Positions 33,157 through 41,333 of a stretch of 64,000 bases of DNA are shown here, one piece after another (within the stretch, counting starts at the first letter, position 1; each line of letters starts with the position of its first letter). Location of the stretch: contig CAZBWO010000002.1 of the NCBI GenBank assembly GCA_964495885.1, positions 62,001 through 126,000 on the forward strand. The letters are read 5' to 3'. The notes beneath the pieces are model-generated. The model did no database searches. It saw only the letters and a program-made list of their open reading frames with translations, and was not told the DNA's origin. Both the position numbers and the translations under genes were made by a program. Source of the DNA: PALG01 sp964495885 (GTDB lineage: Bacteria; Bacteroidota; Bacteroidia; Flavobacteriales; Flavobacteriaceae).

Positions 33157-33899
33157 TTCTATATACTGTTCTAGTAATTACTGCTTTAGTTGCTTTTGCA
33201 GTGGTTTTTGTAATCGCATTTCAAAAACGAAAAAATAAAATGCTTCTTGATAAAATTGAAACAGAAAAACGTTTCGAAAAGGAACTGGCCACTACCCAAA
33301 TAGAAATTCAGGAGCAAACCTTTAAAAACATTGCTTGGGAATTACATGATAATATTGGGCAATTACTTTCCGTGGCTAATATGCAATTGGGAATGCTTTC
33401 TTCAACTGCTCCCGAAGATTTACAGTCAGATTTACAGGAAACCAAGGATATTATTGGTTCCAGTGTTCAAGAGCTTCGAATGCTTAATAGAACCTTGAAC
33501 AATGAAATTGTTTTGCACAATGGGCTCATCACTTCAGTAAAAAATGAGTTGGAAAGATTCCACCGAATGAAATTCCTAACCACCCATTTTGAAGTGCAGG
33601 GAGAGGATCATTTGGCAGACAAAAACAAGGAAATGATTATTTTTAGAATCCTTCAGGAGTTTTTTTCCAATGTCACAAAACATTCCAAGGCCGAAAATTT
33701 ATTTGTAACTTTAACTTATCATAAGGATATGCTCGATGTACTTGCAAAGGATGATGGTGTTGGATTTGAGGTGGAAGAAGTTCAGGATAGCTCTGGTCTT
33801 CAAAATATGAAAAGTAGGGCATCACTCATTGAAGCTAAATTCAATTTATCGTCAATAAAGGGCAAAGGAACAACGCTAAGTATAAGCTGTCCTTATTAA
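33129..33899 (+). CDS. HisKA_3-type sensor histidine kinase
   Basis: The 256-residue protein has one N-terminal TM helix (ILLILYTVLVITALVAFAVV), a coiled-coil stretch, and the dimerisation H-box IAWELHDNIGQLLSVANM with His73 as the phosphorylation site. The ATPase part has an N-box (RILQEFFSNVTKHSKAENL) and G-boxes (KDDGVGFEVEE and SSGLQNMKSRA). It lacks any recognisable sensory domain, so the upstream membrane protein probably supplies it. It is the NarX/DesK-like class that pairs with LuxR-type response regulators, and such a regulator follows nine bases later. Confidence 0.92.
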   Translation: MLKEEEILLILYTVLVITALVAFAVVFVIAFQKRKNKMLLDKIETEKRFEKELATTQIEIQEQTFKNIAWELHDNIGQLLSVANMQLGMLSSTAPEDLQSDLQETKDIIGSSVQELRMLNRTLNNEIVLHNGLITSVKNELERFHRMKFLTTHFEVQGEDHLADKNKEMIIFRILQEFFSNVTKHSKAENLFVTLTYHKDMLDVLAKDDGVGFEVEEVQDSSGLQNMKSRASLIEAKFNLSSIKGKGTTLSISCPY

Positions 33900-33908
33900 T
33901 ATAATGCT

Positions 33909-34580
33909 ATGTGTACTCCCCAAGTAACATCTGTTGCGGTGGTTGATGACCATCTGCTATTTGCCAGTTCGTTGGAAAAATTAATCAATTCCTTTGATGG
34001 TTTTTCCGTTATCCTAAAAGCTCAAAACGGGAAAGACCTTGCCAAACAACTGGAACAGTCAGAAAAATTACCGGAAATCGTATTGCTGGATATCAATATG
34101 CCTGTCATGAACGGTTTTGAAACCATGTCCTATATTCATGAAAAATACCCAAAGATGCGGGCTGTGGCCCTTTCTATGGACGACAATGAACTTTTTATTT
34201 TGAAAATGCTGAAGTTGGGAGCGAATGGGTATTTTTTGAAGGATTGCCATCCCAATGATTTGGAACGCGGCCTGCGGGAAGTTAGGGATAGGGGTTTTTA
34301 TTATTCTGAAAGTGTGACCGAAGTGATGGTGAATGCCATTCATGATGATAAGGAATCGGTAGATCCTAAATTTCGGGATGTGGAATTGCAATTCATCAAA
34401 TTGGCCTGTTCAGAATTAACCTATCGTGAAATCGCCGAAGAACTGAATCTAAGTCCAAAAACCATTGATGGCTACCGGCAGGATGTTTTCAAAAGGCTAG
34501 GGGTTCGCAATAGGGTTGGGATGGTGCTTTGGGCTCTCAAGAACAAACTTATTGATCTTCAAGAACATGGTCCCAAATAA
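33909..34580 (+). CDS. LuxR/NarL-type response regulator
   Basis: The 223-residue protein has a receiver domain with acidic residues VVDDHLLF near the start and the phospho-acceptor Asp61 in VLLDINMPVMNG. Its C-terminal LuxR-type helix-turn-helix reads LTYREIAEELNLSPKTIDGY and continues with RLGVRNRVGMVLW. It is the cognate regulator of the kinase gene just upstream. Target genes are unknown, but the cluster is divergent from the eCIS operon, which makes that operon the obvious candidate. The 3' end overlaps the convergent pseudouridine synthase gene by 32 bases. Confidence 0.93.
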   Translation: MCTPQVTSVAVVDDHLLFASSLEKLINSFDGFSVILKAQNGKDLAKQLEQSEKLPEIVLLDINMPVMNGFETMSYIHEKYPKMRAVALSMDDNELFILKMLKLGANGYFLKDCHPNDLERGLREVRDRGFYYSESVTEVMVNAIHDDKESVDPKFRDVELQFIKLACSELTYREIAEELNLSPKTIDGYRQDVFKRLGVRNRVGMVLWALKNKLIDLQEHGPK

Positions 34581-35247
34581 TATCTTTGGGAGGGGGGGCA
34601 ATAATTGTGACAGGCTCTTTTCTTACAGGGTGGGTAAACTGTAAACTTCTGGCATGAAGGTGAATGCTACCATCTGTATTACTTCGGTCAAAGCCATATT
34701 TCAAATCGCCTTTAATGGGGCAGCCAATAGTACTTAACTGACTCCTAATTTGGTGATGCCTACCTGTTTCCAAAGCAATTTCCAAAGCAACGTATCGGTC
34801 TAGTTTTTTGAGAATTTTATAAGTAAGGACCGCTTTTTTACTGTTTTGTATCTCATGGTCATGAGCATAGGATTTATTTTGCTTGGGATTCCGAAGCATA
34901 TAATGCACCAAACGATCTTCAGTTTTTGGAGGCATATTTTTAACCACTGCCCAATATATTTTTTGGGTTTCCCTTTCAGAAAACATAGCATTCAATCTGG
35001 CAAGGGCTTTGGAGGTTCTTGCAAAAACAATTACGCCGCTGGTAGGCCTATCCAGCCTGTGAACAACCCCTAAAAATACAGCACCGGGTTTATTGTATTT
35101 CTTTGCAATATAGATTTTGGCTACTTCGGAGAGGGGGAGATCTCCGGTTTTGTCACCTTGCACCAAATCACCGGGACGCTTGTTCACAATCAATAAATGA
35201 TTGTCTTCAAATAACACCTGAAGATTTTCTGGGGTACTGCGAGCCAT
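34549..35247 (-). CDS. RluA-family RNA pseudouridine synthase
   Basis: The 232-residue protein has the RluA-type core: HRLDRPTSGVIVFARTSK with the catalytic aspartate in HRLDR, plus LETGRHHQIRSQLSTIGCPI and the C-terminal LHARSLQFTHP. It isomerises uridine in rRNA or tRNA; the site cannot be told from sequence. There is no S4 domain. It lies six bases downstream of panB, an arrangement often seen in flavobacteria, and is probably cotranscribed with it. Confidence 0.92.
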   Translation of the reverse strand: MARSTPENLQVLFEDNHLLIVNKRPGDLVQGDKTGDLPLSEVAKIYIAKKYNKPGAVFLGVVHRLDRPTSGVIVFARTSKALARLNAMFSERETQKIYWAVVKNMPPKTEDRLVHYMLRNPKQNKSYAHDHEIQNSKKAVLTYKILKKLDRYVALEIALETGRHHQIRSQLSTIGCPIKGDLKYGFDRSNTDGSIHLHARSLQFTHPVRKEPVTIIAPPPKDIIWDHVLEDQ

Positions 35248-35253
35248 AATAGA

Positions 35254-36072
35254 TTAATACTGTTCCTTTTCGCTAGGGAAGCTTCCATTTTTCACATCAC
35301 CAATATACTGCTCAAATGCATTGGTCATTTCTTGGTATAAATCTAAATACCTGCGTAAGAATCTAGGGTTGAATTCATGGGTCATTCCTAGCATATCATG
35401 CATGACCAATACTTGTCCGTCTGCGCCACCACCCGCACCAATTCCAATGATAGGAATGGTTATGCTTTTAGCAATTTCTTCAGCAAGATGGGCAGGAATT
35501 TTCTCAAGCACAATGGCGAAACAACCAATTTTTTCCAACATTTTGGCATCTTCTTTTAGCTTTTCGGCTTCTTCCTCTTCTTTGGCTCGAACCGTATAGG
35601 TTCCAAATTTGTAAATGGATTGTGGAGTTAATCCCAAATGACCCATTACTGGAATACCAGCATTTAGAATACGTTTTACAGATTCCTTGATTTCCTTTCC
35701 TCCTTCCAGTTTTACCGCGTGGGCACCGCTTTCCTTCATGATACGTATCGCAGATCGAAGTGCTTCTTTTGGGTCACTTTGATAGGTTCCGAAAGGCAAA
35801 TCAACAACTACCAAACTGCGTTCAATAGCCCTAACCACAGACGATGCATGGTAGATCATTTGGTCTAAGGTGATGGGTAGCGTGGTTTCATGACCGGCCA
35901 TTACATTGGAGGCAGAGTCACCCACTAGAATGACGTCTATTCCTGCACTATCCAATATTTTGGCCATGGTATAATCATAGGCGGTGAGCATCGCAATTTT
36001 TTCCTTATTGCGCTTCATGTCCACCAAGGTTTTAGTGGTGATTCTTTTGTATTCTTTTTTGGCCGTAGACAT
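35254..36072 (-). CDS. panB: 3-methyl-2-oxobutanoate hydroxymethyltransferase
   Basis: The 272-residue protein is a standard PanB, the first committed enzyme of pantothenate synthesis: it transfers a one-carbon unit from methylenetetrahydrofolate to 2-oxoisovalerate to give ketopantoate. Visible motifs are KIAMLTAYDYTMAKILD, VGDSASNVMAGHETTL (metal and substrate site), HAVKLEGG, IPVMGHLGLTPQS and the region GIGAGGGADGQVLVMHD. Length is normal. It is followed closely by the pseudouridine synthase gene. Confidence 0.96.
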   Translation of the reverse strand: MSTAKKEYKRITTKTLVDMKRNKEKIAMLTAYDYTMAKILDSAGIDVILVGDSASNVMAGHETTLPITLDQMIYHASSVVRAIERSLVVVDLPFGTYQSDPKEALRSAIRIMKESGAHAVKLEGGKEIKESVKRILNAGIPVMGHLGLTPQSIYKFGTYTVRAKEEEEAEKLKEDAKMLEKIGCFAIVLEKIPAHLAEEIAKSITIPIIGIGAGGGADGQVLVMHDMLGMTHEFNPRFLRRYLDLYQEMTNAFEQYIGDVKNGSFPSEKEQY

Positions 36073-36133
36073 AGTGTAACAAATTGTGATGTAAAAGTAC
36101 TAATTTTAAAATGCAATCCTGAAAATCCATCCT

Positions 36134-36598
36134 ATGAAGTTTATTACAACTGTTCTTCTTTTGTGCAGTATACACCTTGCGTATTCTCAAACTAGTTTTT
36201 TGGAAGCTGATGCAAAACAAATTATCAATACCTTTTTTGAAGGTTTTCATAAAGGGGATACCATTCTTATGAAATCTACTATGATTGAAAAACTTCCTAC
36301 TCAAACAGTGTTTACAGATAAGGAAGGAAATTCCCGAATAATTGATGGAGATGCTGCCCAATTTTTAATAGCAATTGCTGCAAGACCGGAGGATCAAAAA
36401 TGGGAAGAGAAACTGTTGGATTACAAAGTTCAAATAGATGGAAATTTGGCGCATGTATGGACTCCCTATGAGTTTTGGTTAAATGGAAATTTCAGTCATT
36501 GCGGAGCCAATGCCTTTACCTTGGCAAAAACTAATGAAGGATGGAAAATTGTCCATCTCATTGACTCCCGAAGACGCGAAAGCTGTTCGCCCAATTAA
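36134..36598 (+). CDS. Secreted NTF2-like (SnoaL-type) protein
   Basis: The 154-residue protein has a signal peptide (MKFITTVLLLCSIHLAYSQ) and then a cone-shaped NTF2-like fold: ADAKQIINTFFEGFHKGDT, the VQIDGNLAHVWTPYEFWLNG strand and NEGWKIVHLIDSRRR. Members with this layout are common in Bacteroidota as lumazine-binding or SnoaL-like proteins without known activity. It stands alone, and its end is three bases from the end of pxpC on the other strand. No catalytic residues can be assigned. Confidence 0.85.
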   Translation: MKFITTVLLLCSIHLAYSQTSFLEADAKQIINTFFEGFHKGDTILMKSTMIEKLPTQTVFTDKEGNSRIIDGDAAQFLIAIAARPEDQKWEEKLLDYKVQIDGNLAHVWTPYEFWLNGNFSHCGANAFTLAKTNEGWKIVHLIDSRRRESCSPN

Positions 36599-36601
36599 TT
36601 A

Positions 36602-37444
36602 TTACGAAAGTATTTCAAACCGTATTTCGTCCCCTGCCTTTTTTTGGGCAAGGGTATTAATGGATGCTTCTTCTAACTGTAGGATCCTTGGATAACCACC
36701 TGTTGTTTGGCTATCACGCATCAAGATGATAATTTGTCCAGAGGGAGTAAGTTGAACCGTTCCAGGTTGAGCGGGTGCCGTTATAATATCTGGTAAATCA
36801 TTAGGCACCAATTCTTCCATCAAATATGCCATTCTACTATTTTGATTGGAAATATGAAAGGCTTCCAGTAACATAGATTTGGACTTTTCTGAAAGCAATC
36901 CAAATTCAGGCCCAGGATAGACCTTTAATGTGTTGTAGGATAAATAGTCATTTTGCAATGTATCACACGACATAGGTTTTAAAGATGTACACTTCAGGAA
37001 GGGTATCAAATCGCCTTTTTGGAGTCGGTGTTGAGGAGTGATTCCAGGGTACCAGCTTCTACTTCCAAATATTTTTTGGGTTTGGAACCCTCCTTCAACT
37101 GCCAAATAGCTTCTTATTCCTTTTTCTAACCTTCCGAAGGAAAGGATGTCACCACCATTAAGTGGTGTTGGGGTTAAATAACCAACGGGAATTGAATCAT
37201 TGATTGTGATCTCCATTTCGGCTCCTGAAACGCAAATGACGGTTGGTTGGTGGAATTGTAGGCGCGGCCCTTTAAAAGTAATTTCCAACACGGCTGCATT
37301 TGCAGGGTTTTGGAGTTGAAGATTAGCCTGAAGCAACGCATGTTGGTCCATAGCACCAGCAATAGGGATCCCGTAGCTAATTCCTTCCCAGCGTCCTAGA
37401 TCTTGAATAGAATCGTAAAACCCGTTTTTTAGTACTTCAACCAT
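36602..37444 (-). CDS. pxpC: 5-oxoprolinase subunit PxpC (biotin-dependent carboxyltransferase family)
   Basis: The 280-residue protein belongs to the KipA/AHS2 family: VEVLKNGFYDSIQDLGRW, GISYGIPIAGAMDQHALLQA and the C-terminal TPSGQIIILMRDSQTTGGYP. With PxpA and PxpB it forms the bacterial ATP-dependent 5-oxoprolinase that opens 5-oxoproline, a damage product of glutamine, to glutamate. It overlaps pxpB by eight bases and ends the operon. Length is close to normal, although some family members are longer. Confidence 0.92.
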   Translation of the reverse strand: MVEVLKNGFYDSIQDLGRWEGISYGIPIAGAMDQHALLQANLQLQNPANAAVLEITFKGPRLQFHQPTVICVSGAEMEITINDSIPVGYLTPTPLNGGDILSFGRLEKGIRSYLAVEGGFQTQKIFGSRSWYPGITPQHRLQKGDLIPFLKCTSLKPMSCDTLQNDYLSYNTLKVYPGPEFGLLSEKSKSMLLEAFHISNQNSRMAYLMEELVPNDLPDIITAPAQPGTVQLTPSGQIIILMRDSQTTGGYPRILQLEEASINTLAQKKAGDEIRFEILS

Positions 37445-38174
37445 CCAGCAATTCTTTTTTTAGTTGGAAGTTTCCGATGGAAATTTGTTCTGAAATGGCT
37501 TCAAATTCCTCTATCCCTATTTCATAAAACTGAATTTTATCCCCAGCATTTGCAAAACATGGAGGAGTAGCTGAAACATCAAAGAGTGGAATTGGGGTTC
37601 TACCAATAATATGCCAGCCTCCCGGACTTTCCGTGGGGTAGATTCCGGTTTGGCTTCCCCCAATCGCTACGGCACCTGCCGGAATCACTTTCCTTGGACT
37701 GCTTCTGCGTTGCGAATGTAGTAATGTTGATAACCCTCCCAAATACATAAAGCCAGGAAGGAAACCAATAAAATAAAGGGTGTATAACTGCTGGGTATGG
37801 GTTTTAATAATTTCTTCTGTAGTTATTTCCTTGGTTTCGGAAAGGGATTCAAGATCCCACCCCAATGAAGTATCATAGCAAACGGGAACAAACCATTTGG
37901 TGGCTTTTGAACGTTTTTGGGTATCCCTATTTTGGTATATTTTTTTTATATGTGATATGGCTTCGGAAGGGTTTTTCAGTCCGTCCGGAAAATGAATCCA
38001 AAGGCTTTGATACGTATGATTGAATACTACGTTTTTTTGGGAATACAATTGCTGCTTCAGTGTTTCTTTGGTGCGTAAAAGATCATGTAATATTTCCTCT
38101 TTAATTTCCGAAGGCCACTCCATAAGGATGGAATTTGGTCCTAAAAGACGATATGTGATTGGAAATGTATTCAA
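37437..38174 (-). CDS. pxpB: 5-oxoprolinase subunit PxpB (KipI family)
   Basis: The 245-residue protein is a KipI/AHS1-type subunit with YFIGFLPGFMYLGGL, SPRKVIPAGAVAIGGSQTG and GIYPTESPGGWHIIGRTP, the typical core sequence. It works with PxpA and PxpC in ATP-dependent cleavage of 5-oxoproline. It overlaps pxpA by four bases and pxpC by eight, a fully coupled arrangement. No unusual feature was seen. Confidence 0.93.
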   Translation of the reverse strand: MNTFPITYRLLGPNSILMEWPSEIKEEILHDLLRTKETLKQQLYSQKNVVFNHTYQSLWIHFPDGLKNPSEAISHIKKIYQNRDTQKRSKATKWFVPVCYDTSLGWDLESLSETKEITTEEIIKTHTQQLYTLYFIGFLPGFMYLGGLSTLLHSQRRSSPRKVIPAGAVAIGGSQTGIYPTESPGGWHIIGRTPIPLFDVSATPPCFANAGDKIQFYEIGIEEFEAISEQISIGNFQLKKELLDG

Positions 38175-38917
38175 GCTTTCGCAATTTGAATTCCAAGTTC
38201 ATTACATTTCGTTGAAATATACTTCATAATCGAAGTAGCTTTTGGGTGATCTCCATGAATACAATAGGTGTCTGCAACTATTTCTTTGGTTTCATTTTCA
38301 AAGGAGGTTACAGTTCTTTGGGTAGTCATCTGAAGCAATTGGGCAAATACTGCTTCGGGTTCAAGTATTATGGCTTTGGGATGGGACCTGGAAACTAAGG
38401 ATAAATCGTTGTGGTACCTTCTGTCTGCAAAAGCTTCAACCATCACATCAATCCCTTCCGATGTAGCAATTTCAAAAATCACCGATTGATAGGGAACAAA
38501 TAATTTTGCATTTGGGGTACTATTTTGAATAGCTTCTATGAGTATATGGGCCGTAGTTTCATCTTTAGCAGCAAGATTGTATAATGCTCCGTGTGGTTTT
38601 ACATGATGTAAAGTGCCTTTTGCTTCCATGACCACATTTATTATGCTGGTAAGTTGTTGAGAGATGTTTTCAGAAAGGGCTTTAGGGCTTAGATCCATGG
38701 TTTTCCTTCCAAAATGCTCCCGATCTGGAAAAGATGGATGCGCCCCAATGTAGACTTGATGCTCCAACGCCAAATCTACAACCCTAGCCATTGTTTCCTT
38801 GTCTCCAGCATGCCCTCCACAGGCAATATTACAAGCACTTATAAATGGCATTAGGGAAGCTTCATTATTCAAGCCTTCCCCCATGTCTACATTAATATGC
38901 CAAGTGTTTTGTTTCAT
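38171..38917 (-). CDS. pxpA: 5-oxoprolinase subunit PxpA (LamB/YcsF family)
   Basis: The 248-residue protein has the LamB/YcsF pattern: INVDMGEGLNNEASLMPFIS, ACNIACGGHAGDKETM, IGAHPSFPDREHFGR, LHHVKPHGALYN and the ADRRYHNDLSLVSRS segment. It is the catalytic partner of PxpB and PxpC. Its start is immediately next to the stop of the NRAMP-like transporter gene, so transport and breakdown are encoded together. Confidence 0.95.
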   Translation of the reverse strand: MKQNTWHINVDMGEGLNNEASLMPFISACNIACGGHAGDKETMARVVDLALEHQVYIGAHPSFPDREHFGRKTMDLSPKALSENISQQLTSIINVVMEAKGTLHHVKPHGALYNLAAKDETTAHILIEAIQNSTPNAKLFVPYQSVIFEIATSEGIDVMVEAFADRRYHNDLSLVSRSHPKAIILEPEAVFAQLLQMTTQRTVTSFENETKEIVADTYCIHGDHPKATSIMKYISTKCNELGIQIAKA

Positions 38918-40147
38918 TTAAATAACTCCCAATACGGTTAAAATACTTTTTAATCCTAAAAATAGGGTAATCAACAAAACGAAAATTCCCAGTATGTTTT
39001 GATATGCCTTGTTTTTATAACTACCCAAGAGACTGGATTTGTTCATGACCCAAATGAGGAAACCTGCTACAATAGGGAGTAATAATCCGTTCGCAACCTG
39101 CGCAAACTGAATGATCGTTATCGGTTTCAGTCCCAGGGTGGCAAACAAAACCCCTAATCCCAATATGGCAATCCAAGTACCCCTAAATAAAGGTTGCTTC
39201 CTTTGCGAACTCTTCCCAAGGCAACCAGTGGTTACGTAGGCAGCTGCAAGTGGAGCGGTAATGGCACTCGTTAATCCTGCCGCAAATAAACCAATGGACA
39301 TGGCATATTTTGAAAAGCTACCAAAGAGCGGTTCCAAACCTTGGGCAAGATCGGCAGCACTTCCAATTTCTTTCGTTTCTATAGCAGTAGCAGCTATTAT
39401 GATAGACATAGAAACCAATCCTCCTAAGATAATTGCTACAAAGGTGTCCCGTTGCGCATATGGGATGTCTGTTACTGCATGCCACTTTTCGCGTACTAAG
39501 GATGCATGTAAAAATAAATTATAAGGAACAACAGTTGTCCCAATTAGGGCAACAATGGTAAAAAGGCTTCCTTCGGGTGATTGAAATGAAAATAGCCCAT
39601 TGGCAATTCCAGACAAGCTGGGTTGTGTGATGATTGCGGTCATCAAGAAGGCGAGACTCATGAGGATGACCAACCCCAATAATATTTTTTCAAGAATTTT
39701 ATTGTTCCCGAAATACAACAAACAAAACGCAATGAGCCCTATTAGAAAACTATGTCCGTTTAGTTCAATGCTTCCCAGATTCCATTGAAGCTTTCCAAAA
39801 AGACTTTCCATGCCTAACATGCCACCACTAATATTTCCACCTTCGTAGGCAGCATTCCCAATGACAATGGCGCATAGAATGAGGGTAACCAATAACCTTC
39901 TAACCCATACTACGGTAATTTCGGTTCTTATGATGTTAGAGAGTCCTTGTTGTGTGACAACTCCTAACCTTGCAGACATTTCCTGTAGGATTACGGTAGC
40001 TACAATAGAAAATGCCATAGCCCATAATAGGGTGTATCCAAAATGTACCCCAGCCAACGTACAAACAGTAACCGTGCCCGGACCAATAAAAGCGGCGGCT
40101 ACCAAAGGCCCTGGGCCTATTTGCCGAAAGAAATTTTTAAGGCCCAT
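38918..40147 (-). CDS. NRAMP-superfamily transporter lacking the canonical metal site
   Basis: The 409-residue protein has about eleven TM helices and clear NRAMP-family sequence (GPGPLVAAAFIGPGTVTVCT at TM1 and TTVVPYNLFLHASLV at TM6). In true metal transporters TM1 reads DPGN and TM6 MPHN. Here they read GPGT and VPYN, so the Asp, Asn and Met metal ligands are all replaced. The gene sits directly upstream of pxpABC, as B. subtilis ycsG sits beside ycsF and kipI. I infer that it moves a non-metal substrate, possibly 5-oxoproline or another amino acid, or works by a different coordination. The family is certain, the substrate is not. Confidence 0.9.
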   Translation of the reverse strand: MGLKNFFRQIGPGPLVAAAFIGPGTVTVCTLAGVHFGYTLLWAMAFSIVATVILQEMSARLGVVTQQGLSNIIRTEITVVWVRRLLVTLILCAIVIGNAAYEGGNISGGMLGMESLFGKLQWNLGSIELNGHSFLIGLIAFCLLYFGNNKILEKILLGLVILMSLAFLMTAIITQPSLSGIANGLFSFQSPEGSLFTIVALIGTTVVPYNLFLHASLVREKWHAVTDIPYAQRDTFVAIILGGLVSMSIIIAATAIETKEIGSAADLAQGLEPLFGSFSKYAMSIGLFAAGLTSAITAPLAAAYVTTGCLGKSSQRKQPLFRGTWIAILGLGVLFATLGLKPITIIQFAQVANGLLLPIVAGFLIWVMNKSSLLGSYKNKAYQNILGIFVLLITLFLGLKSILTVLGVI

Positions 40148-41261
40148 CCTCTAGGGTGTTTAAGGCATAAATGGCAAAACTACCTAACCAATGCCCTCCT
40201 TCATAGCTATCTCCAATGAGGTTGGGTAAGGAGTAATGAATGTGCCGATATGAAATTTGTTTTAAATGCTGCAACTGCGGAATATCTTCCGCAATGATAT
40301 TAATGCACCAGGCGCGGGAAAAATTCACGCCATCCAAATGTACCAATTTGCCATCGGTTCTATCTGAAACTTCTCCAACAGGAAGGGAAAAATCGGTATT
40401 GAAAAGACTGGGTAAAAATCGCTGAAGCCATTCAATATATTCTTGTGTTGGCAGGATTCGTTTCATTAAGGCAGCTTCTTCCAAACAGGGTGATAAGAAG
40501 TCAAAACCACTGGGTTCCCAAGAAAGCGGACATTCTTGATCGTTGAAATAAAAATCCGTTGCACGTTTTTCAATGAGGGATTGTAATGCTTCATGCTGAA
40601 GGGTTTTGGCATAGTCATAGGCGAACGATAACCCAAAAGCGGTATTGGGATGTTCCCCAACTCTAATAGGATAATTAAGTTTTGGAAGGAACTCTAAATA
40701 TTTAGCAACAATAAGCTGGGTGAGGGGCTGCAGATTGGCTTCCAATGTTCTGGCAACTGGGTCGTTCCAAGTATGCAATTCTTCAGCAAGCTTTAACAGC
40801 CAAGCCCATCCGTACGTACGTTCAAAAGTTTTGTTATGGGTTCTTTCAAAATATTGTACTTCCTGGGCAATATTTTCCGAAGAGATATTGGCAAGTAGTT
40901 TTTCCTTAATGGATTCTGCCCCTTCCATCTGCGGAAACTGTTTCAGTAAACTCACCAAACTCCAATGGCCATGCACAGAAGAATGCCAGTCGAAGCACCC
41001 ATAAAATGCAGGATGCAGTGTGCGGGGCGGGAGTAGGTCTTCGTCATTTCCTAATACCTGCCCAAGTTTATTGGGATATTCTTGATTCATGCATTGCAGG
41101 GGAAGCCCCGCTAATTGCTCTGCGGCTTTCAAATTCAACTGTGGAATCTTTAGAGTATCTGAAAGTTCCTCCATTGAAGTAGGATTCGATGTAGCAGGTT
41201 TTTCAGATTTTGATTGGCAGGCCATACATACCAATAAGCCAAGAATAAGTAGTTTTTGCAT
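40137..41261 (-). CDS. DUF2891-family putative lipoprotein
   Basis: The longest frame starts with TTG at 41294. ATG at 41261 gives the better protein of 374 residues, with the signal MQKLLILGLLVCMAC ending in a lipobox cysteine. The mature part matches DUF2891: HPAFYGCFDWHSSVHGHWSL, TYGWAWLLKLAEELHTW, GEHPNTAFGLSFAYDYA and a histidine-rich C-terminus (GGHWLGSFAIYAL). The shape is that of an alpha/alpha toroid enzyme, but no reaction is known for the family. It overlaps the transporter gene by 11 bases and so belongs to the same operon as pxpABC. Confidence 0.85.
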   Translation of the reverse strand: MQKLLILGLLVCMACQSKSEKPATSNPTSMEELSDTLKIPQLNLKAAEQLAGLPLQCMNQEYPNKLGQVLGNDEDLLPPRTLHPAFYGCFDWHSSVHGHWSLVSLLKQFPQMEGAESIKEKLLANISSENIAQEVQYFERTHNKTFERTYGWAWLLKLAEELHTWNDPVARTLEANLQPLTQLIVAKYLEFLPKLNYPIRVGEHPNTAFGLSFAYDYAKTLQHEALQSLIEKRATDFYFNDQECPLSWEPSGFDFLSPCLEEAALMKRILPTQEYIEWLQRFLPSLFNTDFSLPVGEVSDRTDGKLVHLDGVNFSRAWCINIIAEDIPQLQHLKQISYRHIHYSLPNLIGDSYEGGHWLGSFAIYALNTLEDGP

Positions 41262-41333
41262 TTGTAATAGTTGATAGCTATTAGCAAGATGCAACTTTTT
41301 TGGAAAGGCGTCAAGTAATAAATTACTTTATCC

